Source: Chloracidobacterium thermophilum B
GTDB lineage: Bacteria; Acidobacteriota; Blastocatellia; Chloracidobacteriales; Chloracidobacteriaceae
Length of the DNA stretch: 64,000 nucleotides
NCBI RefSeq assembly: GCF_000226295.1
Contig: NC_016024.1
Coordinates: 665,501-729,500, forward strand
Reading direction: 5' to 3'
Each line of letters starts with the position of its first letter. The stretch's first letter is position 1. Shown in pieces: positions 11,364-19,861 of this stretch. The position numbers and the translations under genes are program-made. The notes below the pieces were generated by a model. The model was not told the DNA's origin, did not search any database, and saw nothing but the letters and a program-made list of their open reading frames with translations.

Positions 11364-12608
11364 GTGAATGAACGTCCACCGGTTGGTCAACTCCGAAGCG
11401 TGACCACGGCGCCGATGGAGAGTTTGCCCGGACCAACCGGCGGTACTGCCAAATCTATGCGAATGATAGCCAGCCGCACCGAAGACGCCTGGCATGGGCT
11501 GCGTCAGCCGGGCGCTTACGAGTGGTGGTATTTCGATGCCCTGTCTGAGGACCGCGAGTATGGGCTGGTGGCCATCTGGTTCTGTGGCATTCCTTTTTCG
11601 CCCGACTACAACGCCCACTTCGAGGCTTACGAACGTGGGCGCGCCCTGCCGCCCGACCCGTGTGATTACGCGGCCTTTTCCTTTGCACTCTATCACCGTG
11701 GGCGGCCGATTGCCTACGCGCTCGTCGAGTACGACACGTTTACGGCCTCGACAACCCGGCCGATGGTCTGCACCGGGCGCAACCTGTTGACCTACGACCC
11801 GGCAACGGCGACCTATCACCTGAATGTGGATGTGGATTTGACCGAAGTCACCACGCCCATTCCGGTCGCCATCGGCCGCCGGCTGACCGGGACGTTCCGC
11901 TTTCGCAATCTGAATGAACACTGGCTTTCCCCGGAGGTGGTGGCTTCCAGCCGGGGACTGATGGAGCAGGCGCTGGGGACGCACACCTGGAATCTGGTCG
12001 CTCCGGTCTGTGCAACGCAGGGTGCGCTGGAAATCACCGGAGCGGACGGGCGGTGTGAGCGGCGCGTGGCTTTTGTTGGGCGTGGCTACCACGACCACAA
12101 CTATGATCCCGTTCCGATGTCGCGCGCCATCAACCGCTGGCACTGGGGACGCTGCTGGCGCGGCGACCGCATGCTGATTTACTACCGCAACGAACCGCTG
12201 CCCGGACAGCCCGGCGCATTTTCCTTCGGAGCCGTTTTTGACGGCGAGCGCCCGGAACTCGTCACCGACGCCATCGAGGTGACGTTCGAGGCCCAGCGGC
12301 GCAACTGGCTGGGGCTGAAGTATCCGCATCGCCTGCACGTGACGCTCCCAGCGACCGGCGAAACCTGGACCATTCGCCAGCAGCACATGGTGGATTCCGG
12401 GCCCTTCTACATCCGCTTTCTCAGCGGGGCAGGCCCGGATGATGACGCCCATGGCGTTTCAGAAACGCTCGATGGCCGAAGGCTGCGGTGGCGGCTGTTT
12501 CGCCCCATGATCAATACCCGCATCCAGCGGCCGCCCAGCCGCGCCAACCTGCTTCCGGCACCAGTTGTGCGGTTGGGGCGCACGGCGCTTACCTGGCTGG
12601 TTTCCTGA
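11364..12608 (+). CDS. carotenoid 1,2-hydratase-like protein (CrtC/AttH lipocalin fold)
   Basis: The 414-residue frame contains GAYEWWYFDA (about residues 51-60), RYxxHNYD-like GRGYHDHNYD, and RWHWGR. These are typical of the CrtC family, which adds water across the terminal double bond of acyclic or monocyclic carotenoids. Related AttH-like proteins act on other lipids, so the substrate is not proven. The start is uncertain: GTG 11364 gives the longest product, but ATG codons at about 11415 and 11457 lie closer to the conserved domain and none has a clear ribosome-binding site. The last 150 bp overlap, in antisense, the 3' end of the convergent amidohydrolase gene. No other carotenoid gene is in the window. 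Confidence 0.72.
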   Translation: MNERPPVGQLRSVTTAPMESLPGPTGGTAKSMRMIASRTEDAWHGLRQPGAYEWWYFDALSEDREYGLVAIWFCGIPFSPDYNAHFEAYERGRALPPDPCDYAAFSFALYHRGRPIAYALVEYDTFTASTTRPMVCTGRNLLTYDPATATYHLNVDVDLTEVTTPIPVAIGRRLTGTFRFRNLNEHWLSPEVVASSRGLMEQALGTHTWNLVAPVCATQGALEITGADGRCERRVAFVGRGYHDHNYDPVPMSRAINRWHWGRCWRGDRMLIYYRNEPLPGQPGAFSFGAVFDGERPELVTDAIEVTFEAQRRNWLGLKYPHRLHVTLPATGETWTIRQQHMVDSGPFYIRFLSGAGPDDDAHGVSETLDGRRLRWRLFRPMINTRIQRPPSRANLLPAPVVRLGRTALTWLVS

Positions 12609-14396
12609 GCCTGTCCCGGCCGGGGCGCTGTTGCCGGTTGTGGGTTCCTGAGCGCGGAACACGACCTCGCCGCCGATGATGGTCATCAGGCAGCGTGCCC
12701 GGAGGATGTCCGTTTCCGGGATGGTGAGCAGGTCAGCGGAAAGAACGGTGAAGTCCGCGCGCTTGCCGACGGCTATCGTGCCGGCAAGGTCTTCTTCAAA
12801 GGCCGCATAAGCTGGCCAGAGGGTCAGCATTTTCAACGCTTCCAGGCGGCTGACCGCCTGCTCTGGATGCCATCCCGCACCGGAAAACCCGGTCAGGTCT
12901 TTCCGTGTCACAGCCGCATAAAACTCGATGAGGGGTTCACCGCGTTCAACAGGTGCATCCGAGCCACCGGCAATGATGGCTTTGCCATCGAGCAGCGCCC
13001 GCCAGGCATAGGCTCCGGCGAGGCGTTCCAGTCCCAGCCGGCGCGGGGCAAAGTGCAGGTCACTGATGGCGTGCGAGGGCTGCATGGACGCAATGACGCC
13101 GAGTTGGGCAAAGCGTGGGATGTCGGAAGGATGCAGAATCTGGGCATGCTCGATGCGCCAGCGCGGATCGCGCACCCGGCGCTGGGCTGGCGGCACTTCG
13201 GCGAACACCTGTTCGTAAATGTCCAGCACCTGACGGTTGGCCCGATCCCCAATGGCATGCGTCTGGATTTGAATGCCGGCGCGCAGCGCCTGCCGGCACA
13301 GGGCGCGCAGTTCGTCCGGTGGAGTGAGAAACAGACCTGTGGTGTCGGCGTCGGCGTAGGGGGCCAGCAGGGCCGCGCCACGTGACCCCAGCGCGCCGTC
13401 CATGTACGCCTTGATTGTCCGCATGGTGAAGCGTCCGTTGGCTTCGCCGATGATCGGGCCGCGCCGGAGCAGAGCGGCAACTTCCGCCGGACGGTTGGCC
13501 GCCGCGTTGTACACCCGCAGCTTGATAGCACCCGTGCGGCAGAGGCGGCGCAGCAGGTTCGTTTCCAGAAGGGAGCTGCCGGCGTTGTGAATGGTGCACC
13601 AGCCGAGCGACAGCTCGCGCTGCGCGCCGGCCATGGCCGCGCGCGCGTAGTCTTCGGGCGACAGGCGGGGCAGCAGCCGCCGGACGAGGTCCTGGGCGCG
13701 ATCAATAAGCATCCCGGTTGGTTGGCCGGTTGTCGCGTCCCGCAGGATGTCGCCGCCGGGTGGGTTGGGCGTCTGTGCGTCAATCCCGGCCTGCCTGAGC
13801 GCCAGGGTGTTGACCACGCTGGCATGCCCGTCCGCCCGTACCAGAAACACCGGATGCTCCGGCGCGATGGCATCGAGTTCCGCAGCGGTCGGGAAGGTGG
13901 GCGGCGTCCAGAAGGTCTCAATCCAGCCGCGCCCGACGATCCATTCACCCTTGGGCGTCTGGGCAACGCGGGCGGCAACGGCGGCCAGAAAGGCGGCGCG
14001 GGTGTTGGTTCCTTCCAGATTCAGGGTCAGTTCGCGTTCGCCGATGCCAAACAGGTGGCAGTGGGCATCGGTGAAGCCGGGGTACATCACGGCTCCGGCC
14101 AGGTCCACAAGGCGCGTTCTGGGGCCACGGTAGGTAATGGCTTCGGCCGTGGACCCGACGAAAACGATACGCCCGCGCCGGACGGCAACGGCCTCGGCCC
14201 GGGGTTGCCGATCATCGAGGGTGTGCACGGTGCCGTTGATGAACAGGACATCGGCCGGCGGCGTCCGCCCCGGCGCGGCGGCGGACAATCCCAGCAGTAT
14301 CCCCAGCAGCATCCCTGGCAGCCACCATCCGGTCGTCCGGTCGGTCGTCCAGCCGTACGTCATCCAGTGCGTCATCCAGTGCGTCATACGCAGCAT
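12459..14396 (-). CDS. exported amidohydrolase, YtcJ-like (amidohydrolase_3)
   Basis: A 645-residue frame with a hydrophobic export signal (WWLPGMLLGILLGLSAAAPG) is followed by ADVLFINGTVHTLDD and the HxH metal motif FTDAHCHLFG. Further features are a long insertion, the QTHAIGDRANRQVLDIYE region, WRIEHAQIL and GGSDAPVERGEPL, ending in the TVLSADLLTIPETDIL barrel. This matches YtcJ-type hydrolases, often of unknown substrate. The last ~55 residues are low-complexity and are read antisense to the carotenoid-hydratase gene, so the true end may be a late extension. Several ATGs at the start come from a 12-bp repeat. It follows the MFS gene by 17 bp and is probably co-transcribed. Confidence 0.85.
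   Translation of the reverse strand: MLRMTHWMTHWMTYGWTTDRTTGWWLPGMLLGILLGLSAAAPGRTPPADVLFINGTVHTLDDRQPRAEAVAVRRGRIVFVGSTAEAITYRGPRTRLVDLAGAVMYPGFTDAHCHLFGIGERELTLNLEGTNTRAAFLAAVAARVAQTPKGEWIVGRGWIETFWTPPTFPTAAELDAIAPEHPVFLVRADGHASVVNTLALRQAGIDAQTPNPPGGDILRDATTGQPTGMLIDRAQDLVRRLLPRLSPEDYARAAMAGAQRELSLGWCTIHNAGSSLLETNLLRRLCRTGAIKLRVYNAAANRPAEVAALLRRGPIIGEANGRFTMRTIKAYMDGALGSRGAALLAPYADADTTGLFLTPPDELRALCRQALRAGIQIQTHAIGDRANRQVLDIYEQVFAEVPPAQRRVRDPRWRIEHAQILHPSDIPRFAQLGVIASMQPSHAISDLHFAPRRLGLERLAGAYAWRALLDGKAIIAGGSDAPVERGEPLIEFYAAVTRKDLTGFSGAGWHPEQAVSRLEALKMLTLWPAYAAFEEDLAGTIAVGKRADFTVLSADLLTIPETDILRARCLMTIIGGEVVFRAQEPTTGNSAPAGTGSGNQPGKRRAPQPHNWCRKQVGAAGRPLDAGIDHGAKQPPPQPSAIERF
14359..14388. repeat. 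12-bp tandem repeat over the amidohydrolase start
   Basis: The unit GTCATCCAGTGC occurs at 14359-14370 and 14371-14382 with a further half copy to 14388. On the minus strand each unit is in frame and encodes M-T-H-W, so the repeat multiplies potential start codons in front of the signal peptide (MTHWMTHWMTYGW). Confidence 0.85.
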
Positions 14397-14413
14397 TTCA
14401 CTCCGGTGTGTTT

Positions 14414-15757
14414 TTATCCGTCATCCGGTCTGGCGGAGGGGAACGTCATCACCCGCCAGTTGAGAAAGGCCCAGGCGCTTGCCAGCGCCAGTCCCAGCCC
14501 GGCCAGACCGAACGCGGCAGTGACCCGCCACCAGTGCGCCAGGCTGCCGGCCAGCAGTCCCCCAATGGCCATTCCGCCCCGGAAACAGACCATGTAGAGG
14601 CTCACGGCCCGCCCCCGCATGTCATCCGCGACAACCTGCTGAAAACAGGTCGTCACCAGCGCGTAGGTGGCCACCAGAAGCGCCCCGCCAATGAACAGCC
14701 ACAGACAGGCCAGCCAGAACCAGCCCGTGGCCGCCAGCAGCAGCATGCAGAGACCGAGCGCCGCCTGCGTCGCCAGAATCAACGGCAGGGACTGCGCTTT
14801 TTTGGCGACGGTGGCGACCACGATGGCGCCCGTCACTGCGCCCAGCCCTGAACAGGCTGCCAGCCGTGAAAACAGCACTTCATCCCCGTGCCAGATGATC
14901 CGGGTGTATTGCGGAAGCAGGGTTGGAACGGCAACGCCCAGGCTGGTCGTCAGGGTGGCCAGAAAGCACAGCCGTCGCCGCACTCTGTCGCCGAAGACAT
15001 AGCGCATGCCGGTCGCAATTTCCTGCCGCCACGAGGGGCCGGGTGTCGCCGGTATCTGTTGTGGCGGGCAAATGGTGGCAAGGGCAGCCATCACGGCCAG
15101 AAACGACAGGGCGTTCAGGGCGAAACAGGTCGCCGCGCCAAAGCGCGCCAGGACCAATCCGGCAACCATCGGCCCGACAACCCGCGCCAGATTGAACTGG
15201 ATGGCATTGCCGGCAATGGCCTGCGCGACAAACGGTTGCGGCACCAGGTTGGGAAGCAGCGCCAGATAGGCCGGCCCGCTCAGCGCCTGCGCCGTTCCGG
15301 TCAAAAAGGACAGCGCCAGGATCGCATATACGAGGGGCAGCCCCGTGGCAACGTGCAGCCCAACGAGCAGCGCCAGCGTCAGCGCGCTGGACATTTGCAC
15401 CGCCTGGGAAAACAGGAGTAGCTTGCGGCGGTCGAATCGGTCAGCCACGGCGCCGCCCACCAGCGACAATCCCAGCATTGGTGCCATGCCCAGAAAGGCG
15501 TCGAGACCGAGATAAAATGGGCTGCCGGTAAGATCGAGGATGAGCCAGGCCTGGGCAACCTGCTGCACCCAGCTTCCGATGCTGGAAGTAAAAGCGCCGG
15601 CCCACTGAAGGCGGTAATCGCGGAAGGCAAAGGCGTGCAGCGCCTGGGGCAGCCAGGCTGGTATTCCGCTGGACGCGGGTGGACGGGTAGTTTGGTGCGG
15701 GTCTGAAAGTGAAGGTGTCGGGACGAGCGGCGGCGCTGCCGGTGGAAAACTTGGCAT
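14414..15757 (-). CDS. MFS transporter (MFS_3, enterobactin-exporter-like)
   Basis: The protein of about 447 residues has a Pro-rich cytoplasmic N-terminus, then HAFAFRDYRLQWAGAFTSSIGSW, which is the first helix typical of MFS_3 exporters. DRFDRRKLL is the loop 2-3 motif A equivalent, and twelve hydrophobic segments follow. The frame remains open far upstream to 17092, but that extension is simply antisense to ygfZ. ATG 15757 is chosen because it gives a normal MFS_3 N-terminus and leaves a 165-bp divergent promoter region with ygfZ. Substrate unknown; it is likely a drug or metabolite efflux pump. The amidohydrolase gene follows by 17 bp. Confidence 0.88.
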   Translation of the reverse strand: MPSFPPAAPPLVPTPSLSDPHQTTRPPASSGIPAWLPQALHAFAFRDYRLQWAGAFTSSIGSWVQQVAQAWLILDLTGSPFYLGLDAFLGMAPMLGLSLVGGAVADRFDRRKLLLFSQAVQMSSALTLALLVGLHVATGLPLVYAILALSFLTGTAQALSGPAYLALLPNLVPQPFVAQAIAGNAIQFNLARVVGPMVAGLVLARFGAATCFALNALSFLAVMAALATICPPQQIPATPGPSWRQEIATGMRYVFGDRVRRRLCFLATLTTSLGVAVPTLLPQYTRIIWHGDEVLFSRLAACSGLGAVTGAIVVATVAKKAQSLPLILATQAALGLCMLLLAATGWFWLACLWLFIGGALLVATYALVTTCFQQVVADDMRGRAVSLYMVCFRGGMAIGGLLAGSLAHWWRVTAAFGLAGLGLALASAWAFLNWRVMTFPSARPDDG

Positions 15758-15922
15758 ACTTCTATCGTGTGTCGGAGAGTCCCTTTCAGGCAAGAGCCGC
15801 GACAGGTGCCGTCCCGGCAGGGATGAAGACGACCGGACAACGCCGGATGGGTTTGCCTGGAGGGGACAGCGTGCGGCATGAACGACGCACAGCCTTTCGG
15901 AAAGGTCGTTGAATAAAGGGTT

Positions 15923-17041
15923 ATGGAGTATCCGCTTGCGACACACCACGCGACACTTGGTGCCGTGCTGCGCCCTGAAGGTGACGGGTCCGTGCCGGCG
16001 CACTATGGCCGGTTGGCGGCCGAATATACGGCGCTGGTCAAGCACGCCGGGATCGTTGACCTCAGCGCGCGCGGCTGCTTTGCCGTTGGAGGCCGTGACC
16101 GGACAACGTTCATCAACGGCTGGGTCAGCCAGCATGTCAAGCCGCTCGTGCCGGGCACCGGGGTCACTGCTCTTTTTCTGACGCCCCAGGGACGGGTCAT
16201 CGCGGATGTCACGCTGGACTGCCTGCCCGATGAGTTCTGGCTGACGACCGAGCCGGCTGCATCTGCCATCGTTCACAAAAAGTTGTCTCCGCTGGTGCGC
16301 GCCGGTGATTTCCGCTTGACTGACCTGCGCGCCACCCATGCTCTGCTTGGTCTCGTCGGGCCGGCTGCTCCGGCGCTGATCGAGTCGTTGACCGGCGCGC
16401 CGCTTGCCACTTGGCGCACCAGCCTGACGGTTGAAAAAGTCGGCGGTGGCACAGAATCCCTCCCGGTTTTTGCGCACGAGCGGCTGTGTATTGGCCATGC
16501 CGGCGTGCTGGTTGTGCAGCGTCCCCGCTACGGACAGCCGGCCTTTGATCTGTTCGTTCTCCACGAGGCAGCCGTGGAGGTCTGGACGCACCTGACCGGG
16601 GCCGGGGCTACGCCGGTCGGCTGGGATGCTCTGGAAGTGTGCCGCATCGAGCACGGCACCGGCCGTTTTGGGCAGGACTTTGACGAAACCACTCTCGCGC
16701 CCGAAGCCGGGCTGGGGCATGCCATCAGCTACACCAAGGGCTGCTATGTCGGGCAGGAAACCGTGGCCAAAATCCACTGGCGCGGCCATGACCAGACCGC
16801 GCGGCGGCTGACACCGCTGCGCATCGCCAGCGACACCGGTACGGACACCGCGCTGCCGGGGAAAGGCACGCCCATCCTTGCCGATGGAAAGGAAGTTGGA
16901 CAGTTGACCAGCGTCGTCCGCCATCCCGTGACTCAGGAAGTGCTGGCGCTGGGGTATCTCCGTTCGGCGGTACTGGCACAACCCACGGCGCTTGTGGTGG
17001 ATGGCCGTCCGGTTCACATCCGGGAAGGAGCGGCGGCGTGA
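15923..17041 (+). CDS. ygfZ: folate-binding Fe-S cluster repair protein YgfZ (GcvT-like)
   Basis: The 372-residue protein has the GcvT/YgfZ fold. Its N-terminus reads HYGRLAAEYTALVKHAGIVDLS, followed by FINGWVSQHV, LTPQGRVIADV and the diagnostic YgfZ signature KGCYVGQE (residues 272-279) followed by RRLTPL. YgfZ proteins use folate and the signature cysteine to support Fe-S enzymes such as MiaB; they are not glycine-cleavage enzymes. No gcvH or gcvP lies nearby, which supports YgfZ over GcvT. The stop overlaps the start of a small unknown gene by 4 bp (GTGA). Confidence 0.9.
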   Translation: MEYPLATHHATLGAVLRPEGDGSVPAHYGRLAAEYTALVKHAGIVDLSARGCFAVGGRDRTTFINGWVSQHVKPLVPGTGVTALFLTPQGRVIADVTLDCLPDEFWLTTEPAASAIVHKKLSPLVRAGDFRLTDLRATHALLGLVGPAAPALIESLTGAPLATWRTSLTVEKVGGGTESLPVFAHERLCIGHAGVLVVQRPRYGQPAFDLFVLHEAAVEVWTHLTGAGATPVGWDALEVCRIEHGTGRFGQDFDETTLAPEAGLGHAISYTKGCYVGQETVAKIHWRGHDQTARRLTPLRIASDTGTDTALPGKGTPILADGKEVGQLTSVVRHPVTQEVLALGYLRSAVLAQPTALVVDGRPVHIREGAAA

Positions 17042-17403
17042 CCCAGCCTTCAGACGTGCCACCGATGGCGAGCAACCCGTCCGAAAGCGCATCTGCCCCG
17101 GCGCTCGACTGGGCGACGGCGGAAGATGCCTATCATCTGGTCAATGCGTTGCTGTTGCAGGTAACAGCGGCCAACGATCTCATCGTGTTGCTGGCCACCC
17201 TGCTTGGGGAAGCATCTCTCAAGCGCGTCGTGGAAACCCACCAGTGGGTGCAGTACCAGGCCAGCCGTCGGCACATGGAGTCCCTGCAAGCTGACCTGGA
17301 ACGTTTTGCCGCCACGATGCAACGGCTGGCGGCAGCACAGCCCGACCGCCCTGCCGACTGCCCGGAAGAAGAAACCGGCGCGCCGCCCCACGATGCCACG
17401 TGA
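17038..17403 (+). CDS. small helical protein of unknown function
   Basis: I do not recognise this 121-residue protein. It starts at GTG 17038, overlapping the ygfZ stop by 4 bp, so it is probably translated from the same transcript. The middle (about residues 25-95) is predicted helical, with WATAEDAYHLVNALLLQV and LERFAATMQRLAAAQ, and both ends are Pro/Ser/Glu-rich and likely disordered. There is no signal peptide or membrane segment. A link to YgfZ function is only suggested by coupling. The gene converges on mqnE with a 41-bp gap. Confidence 0.6.
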   Translation: MTQPSDVPPMASNPSESASAPALDWATAEDAYHLVNALLLQVTAANDLIVLLATLLGEASLKRVVETHQWVQYQASRRHMESLQADLERFAATMQRLAAAQPDRPADCPEEETGAPPHDAT

Positions 17404-17444
17404 GGTGTCCGCGCCGGAAAATCCGCACCGGAAAAGCTGTGGGG

Positions 17445-18554
17445 TCAGACCAGAGCCGCTGTGGTTTCCCGAATGACGGGCTGGTAGAGCGTGTCGCGTT
17501 CGACCGGTTCAAAACCGGCGTCCCGAATAAGGGAAACGACTTCTTCACGGGTCGTCATGCAGCGGTCGCGTCCATCGGCTGAGTAGGTTGCCACCAGCGG
17601 GCCGCCGCCGGACACCGTGCCGTCGAGGTCATCCGCTCCGAAATGGAGCGCCATCTGCGCCGTCTGGCGTCCGAGCATGACCCAGTACGCTTTGATATGG
17701 TCAAAGTTGTCGAGCATCAGCCGGGAGACGGCAATGGTTTTGAGACTGTCCACGACGGTCGGCCCCGGCAGGTGAGCCAGTTCCGTATGTTCAGGATAAA
17801 ACGCCAACGGGATGAAGCACTGAAAACCGCCGGTTTCATCCTGCAAATCGCGCAGCCGCAGCATGTGGTCCACGCGGTCGGCGTAGCTTTCAATGTGGCC
17901 GTAGAGCATGGTGGCGTTGGAGCGGATGCCTTTGCGGTGTACGGTCCGTGCCATGTCGAGCCACCGCTGGCTGTCGCACTTGTGACGGCAGATTTTTTCC
18001 CGTACGTGCTCGGCAAATATCTCCGCCCCACCGCCTGGGCAGGAATCCAGCCCGGCTTCGCGCAACCGCTCGATGACTTCTTCATCCGACAGCCGCGTGA
18101 TGCGCTTGAAATGGTCAAGTTCGACCATGGTGAAGGCTTTGAGGTGAACGTTGGGGAAGGCGCTTTTCAGCCCGCGCAGCAAGTCAAGGTAGTAGTCGAA
18201 CTTAAGCGTCGGATGCAGTCCACCGACAATGTGGACTTCCGTGATTCCGGCCTCATAGTAGGGACGGACTTCAGCAATGGCCTGCTCGATGGTGTAGGTG
18301 TAGGCTCCTTCCTGTCCAGGCTTGCGGTAAAACGAACAAAACGTGCAGTCCCAGTAGCAGACGTTCGTTGGGTTGAGGTGATGGTTGACGTTGTAGTAGG
18401 CCACATTGCCATGTCGTGCGCGGCGAACGGTGTGGGCCAGGTGGCCGAGCAGCGCAACCGACCGGGTTTCAAACAGGGCCACCCCGTCGTCGAAGGAAAG
18501 CCGCTCACCGGCTTGTACTTTCTCGGCAATGCGGAGAATGGGGTCACTGGTCAT
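17445..18554 (-). CDS. mqnE: aminofutalosine synthase MqnE (radical SAM)
   Basis: The product of about 369 residues carries the radical-SAM cluster motif CX3CX2C in [11 protein letters not shown] (C66, C70, C73). It also has [28 protein letters not shown] and [10 protein letters not shown], which identify MqnE, the enzyme joining SAM-derived adenosyl radical to 3-enolpyruvylbenzoate to form aminofutalosine. It is distinguished from MqnC by the GGGAEIFAE wording. ATG 18554 is chosen because it gives normal family length and starts just before the ILRIAEKV helix; the longer frame adds 36 non-conserved residues. It converges with the gene at 17038 and diverges from the Ig-like protein at 18762. 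Confidence 0.88.
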   Translation of the reverse strand: MTSDPILRIAEKVQAGERLSFDDGVALFETRSVALLGHLAHTVRRARHGNVAYYNVNHHLNPTNVCYWDCTFCSFYRKPGQEGAYTYTIEQAIAEVRPYYEAGITEVHIVGGLHPTLKFDYYLDLLRGLKSAFPNVHLKAFTMVELDHFKRITRLSDEEVIERLREAGLDSCPGGGAEIFAEHVREKICRHKCDSQRWLDMARTVHRKGIRSNATMLYGHIESYADRVDHMLRLRDLQDETGGFQCFIPLAFYPEHTELAHLPGPTVVDSLKTIAVSRLMLDNFDHIKAYWVMLGRQTAQMALHFGADDLDGTVSGGGPLVATYSADGRDRCMTTREEVVSLIRDAGFEPVERDTLYQPVIRETTAALV

Positions 18555-18761
18555 AAGTACAGGTCGAACGTGTGAAATGCACCAGACGGGGGTATGGCGA
18601 TAGGGCATCTTAGCGACCGCCACCGGGTGCGGCAACGCGCCGTGGCGGGTACATTGACGCATCGAAAAACCCTGTGTTAACTTGCCTGCATATTCTTCCA
18701 GTCGCTACAGCCTCATCCACGACAGTTTTCTGTCACCTGTTTTGCTGAACCACCGTTGCTT

Positions 18762-19793
18762 ATGCTGACCGGCTTCAATACCGACATCACCTACAACGGT
18801 GTTGTGTATCACGTACAGACCGAGGACAAAGGGCCGGCCAACCCGCTGATTCTGTCCCTTGTGTATGTTGGAGGGCAGATTCTGGCGTCGAAGCGCACCT
18901 ACTACGTGAAGGAACTGGAAGAGGGGGTCACGCCGGCCGAGTTGCAGAAAAAGCTGGAGAAGCAGCACAAGGCCATCCTGGCGCTCATTGCGCGTGGGCG
19001 TGTGGAAGAGCTGATCAACAAGCGGGAGACCGCGGCCAACCGGTCTCCGGTAGAACCGCCGCCGCTGCCGCCGGCACCGCCGGCCCTTCCACCCCATCCT
19101 TCGGCTACGGAATCCCTTTCGCCTGCGTTGACCAAATCATTTTCTGAACGACCTCCGGCGCCAGTCACCGGCAGCCTTCCCCCGCCGCCGCCCCCGCCAC
19201 CACCGATTCCGGGATTGACGCGGGTCACTTCGGCGCTCGATAGCGTGCTGGCCGGCATAAGTGACCCGCTGCACCGTGCGCCTTCCACACCGCCGCCCCC
19301 ACCACACCCGGCCCCTTCATCCTCCGGTCCGGCGGTAACGACGATGCTCGGCAATCTCCTGCCGCCGCTTGGTCAACCGGGAGCTTCTTCTGATTGGTCG
19401 CCTTCGACGACCGGCGGAACGCCAAAGGCTTCGATTGACCTCAACAGCATGGTCAATCAGTACGTGGCCAGCAACCTGCAATCCGAAAAGCCAGTCATCA
19501 CCCTGCTTGGCAACCCGGCGTTTTATGCTGGAGAGACGGTTGTTATCCAGGTGCATGTCACCCGTGGCGTCAACGGTCCTCCCATCCCCAATGCACCGGT
19601 CATCGTCAAGGTCTTCGGTACGCATGACCGTCCGCACCGCAGCTCAGCGTCAACGGGGCAGGATGGGACAGCGGTTTTGACCCTGACCCTGCCCAACATC
19701 CACGCTGGAACGGCGGCGGTGGTCATCAGCGTGATGACCGAGTCCGGCGAAGCCGAAGTCAAACACCTGATCCGGCGTCGCAAAATCGGCTGA
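18762..19793 (+). CDS. three-part unknown protein: conserved N-terminal module, Pro-rich linker, Ig-like C-terminus
   Basis: The protein of about 343 residues opens with MLTGFNTDITYNGVVYHVQT and goes on to SLVYVGGQILASKRTYY, a compact beta-type module that I recall from hypothetical proteins of Acidobacteria and delta-proteobacteria. A helical stretch and then a Pro-rich linker (about 90-215, with runs of seven to eight Pro) follow. The C-terminal 95 residues (PAFYAGETVVIQVHVTRG ... TVLTL-like TAVLTLTLPNIHAGTAAVVI) look like a bacterial Ig/invasin-type beta sandwich. No signal peptide is visible, so location is unclear. ATG 18762 is preferred over TTG 18756. Function unknown. Confidence 0.7.
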   Translation: MLTGFNTDITYNGVVYHVQTEDKGPANPLILSLVYVGGQILASKRTYYVKELEEGVTPAELQKKLEKQHKAILALIARGRVEELINKRETAANRSPVEPPPLPPAPPALPPHPSATESLSPALTKSFSERPPAPVTGSLPPPPPPPPPIPGLTRVTSALDSVLAGISDPLHRAPSTPPPPPHPAPSSSGPAVTTMLGNLLPPLGQPGASSDWSPSTTGGTPKASIDLNSMVNQYVASNLQSEKPVITLLGNPAFYAGETVVIQVHVTRGVNGPPIPNAPVIVKVFGTHDRPHRSSASTGQDGTAVLTLTLPNIHAGTAAVVISVMTESGEAEVKHLIRRRKIG

Positions 19794-19861
19794 ACCCCGG
19801 CGTCTTTTCTGTTTTTCTGACTCCCCCGGCATTTTGACCGTCCCTTACAGGTTTTGTTGCC

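Noticed and set aside
15758-17092. N-terminal extension of the MFS protein on the minus strand
   Set aside because: It is wholly antisense to ygfZ, and the MFS domain starts normally at 15757.
17500-17530. T-arm-like CCGGTTCAAAACCGG suggesting a tRNA
   Set aside because: It lies within mqnE coding sequence, and no acceptor or anticodon arm can be drawn.
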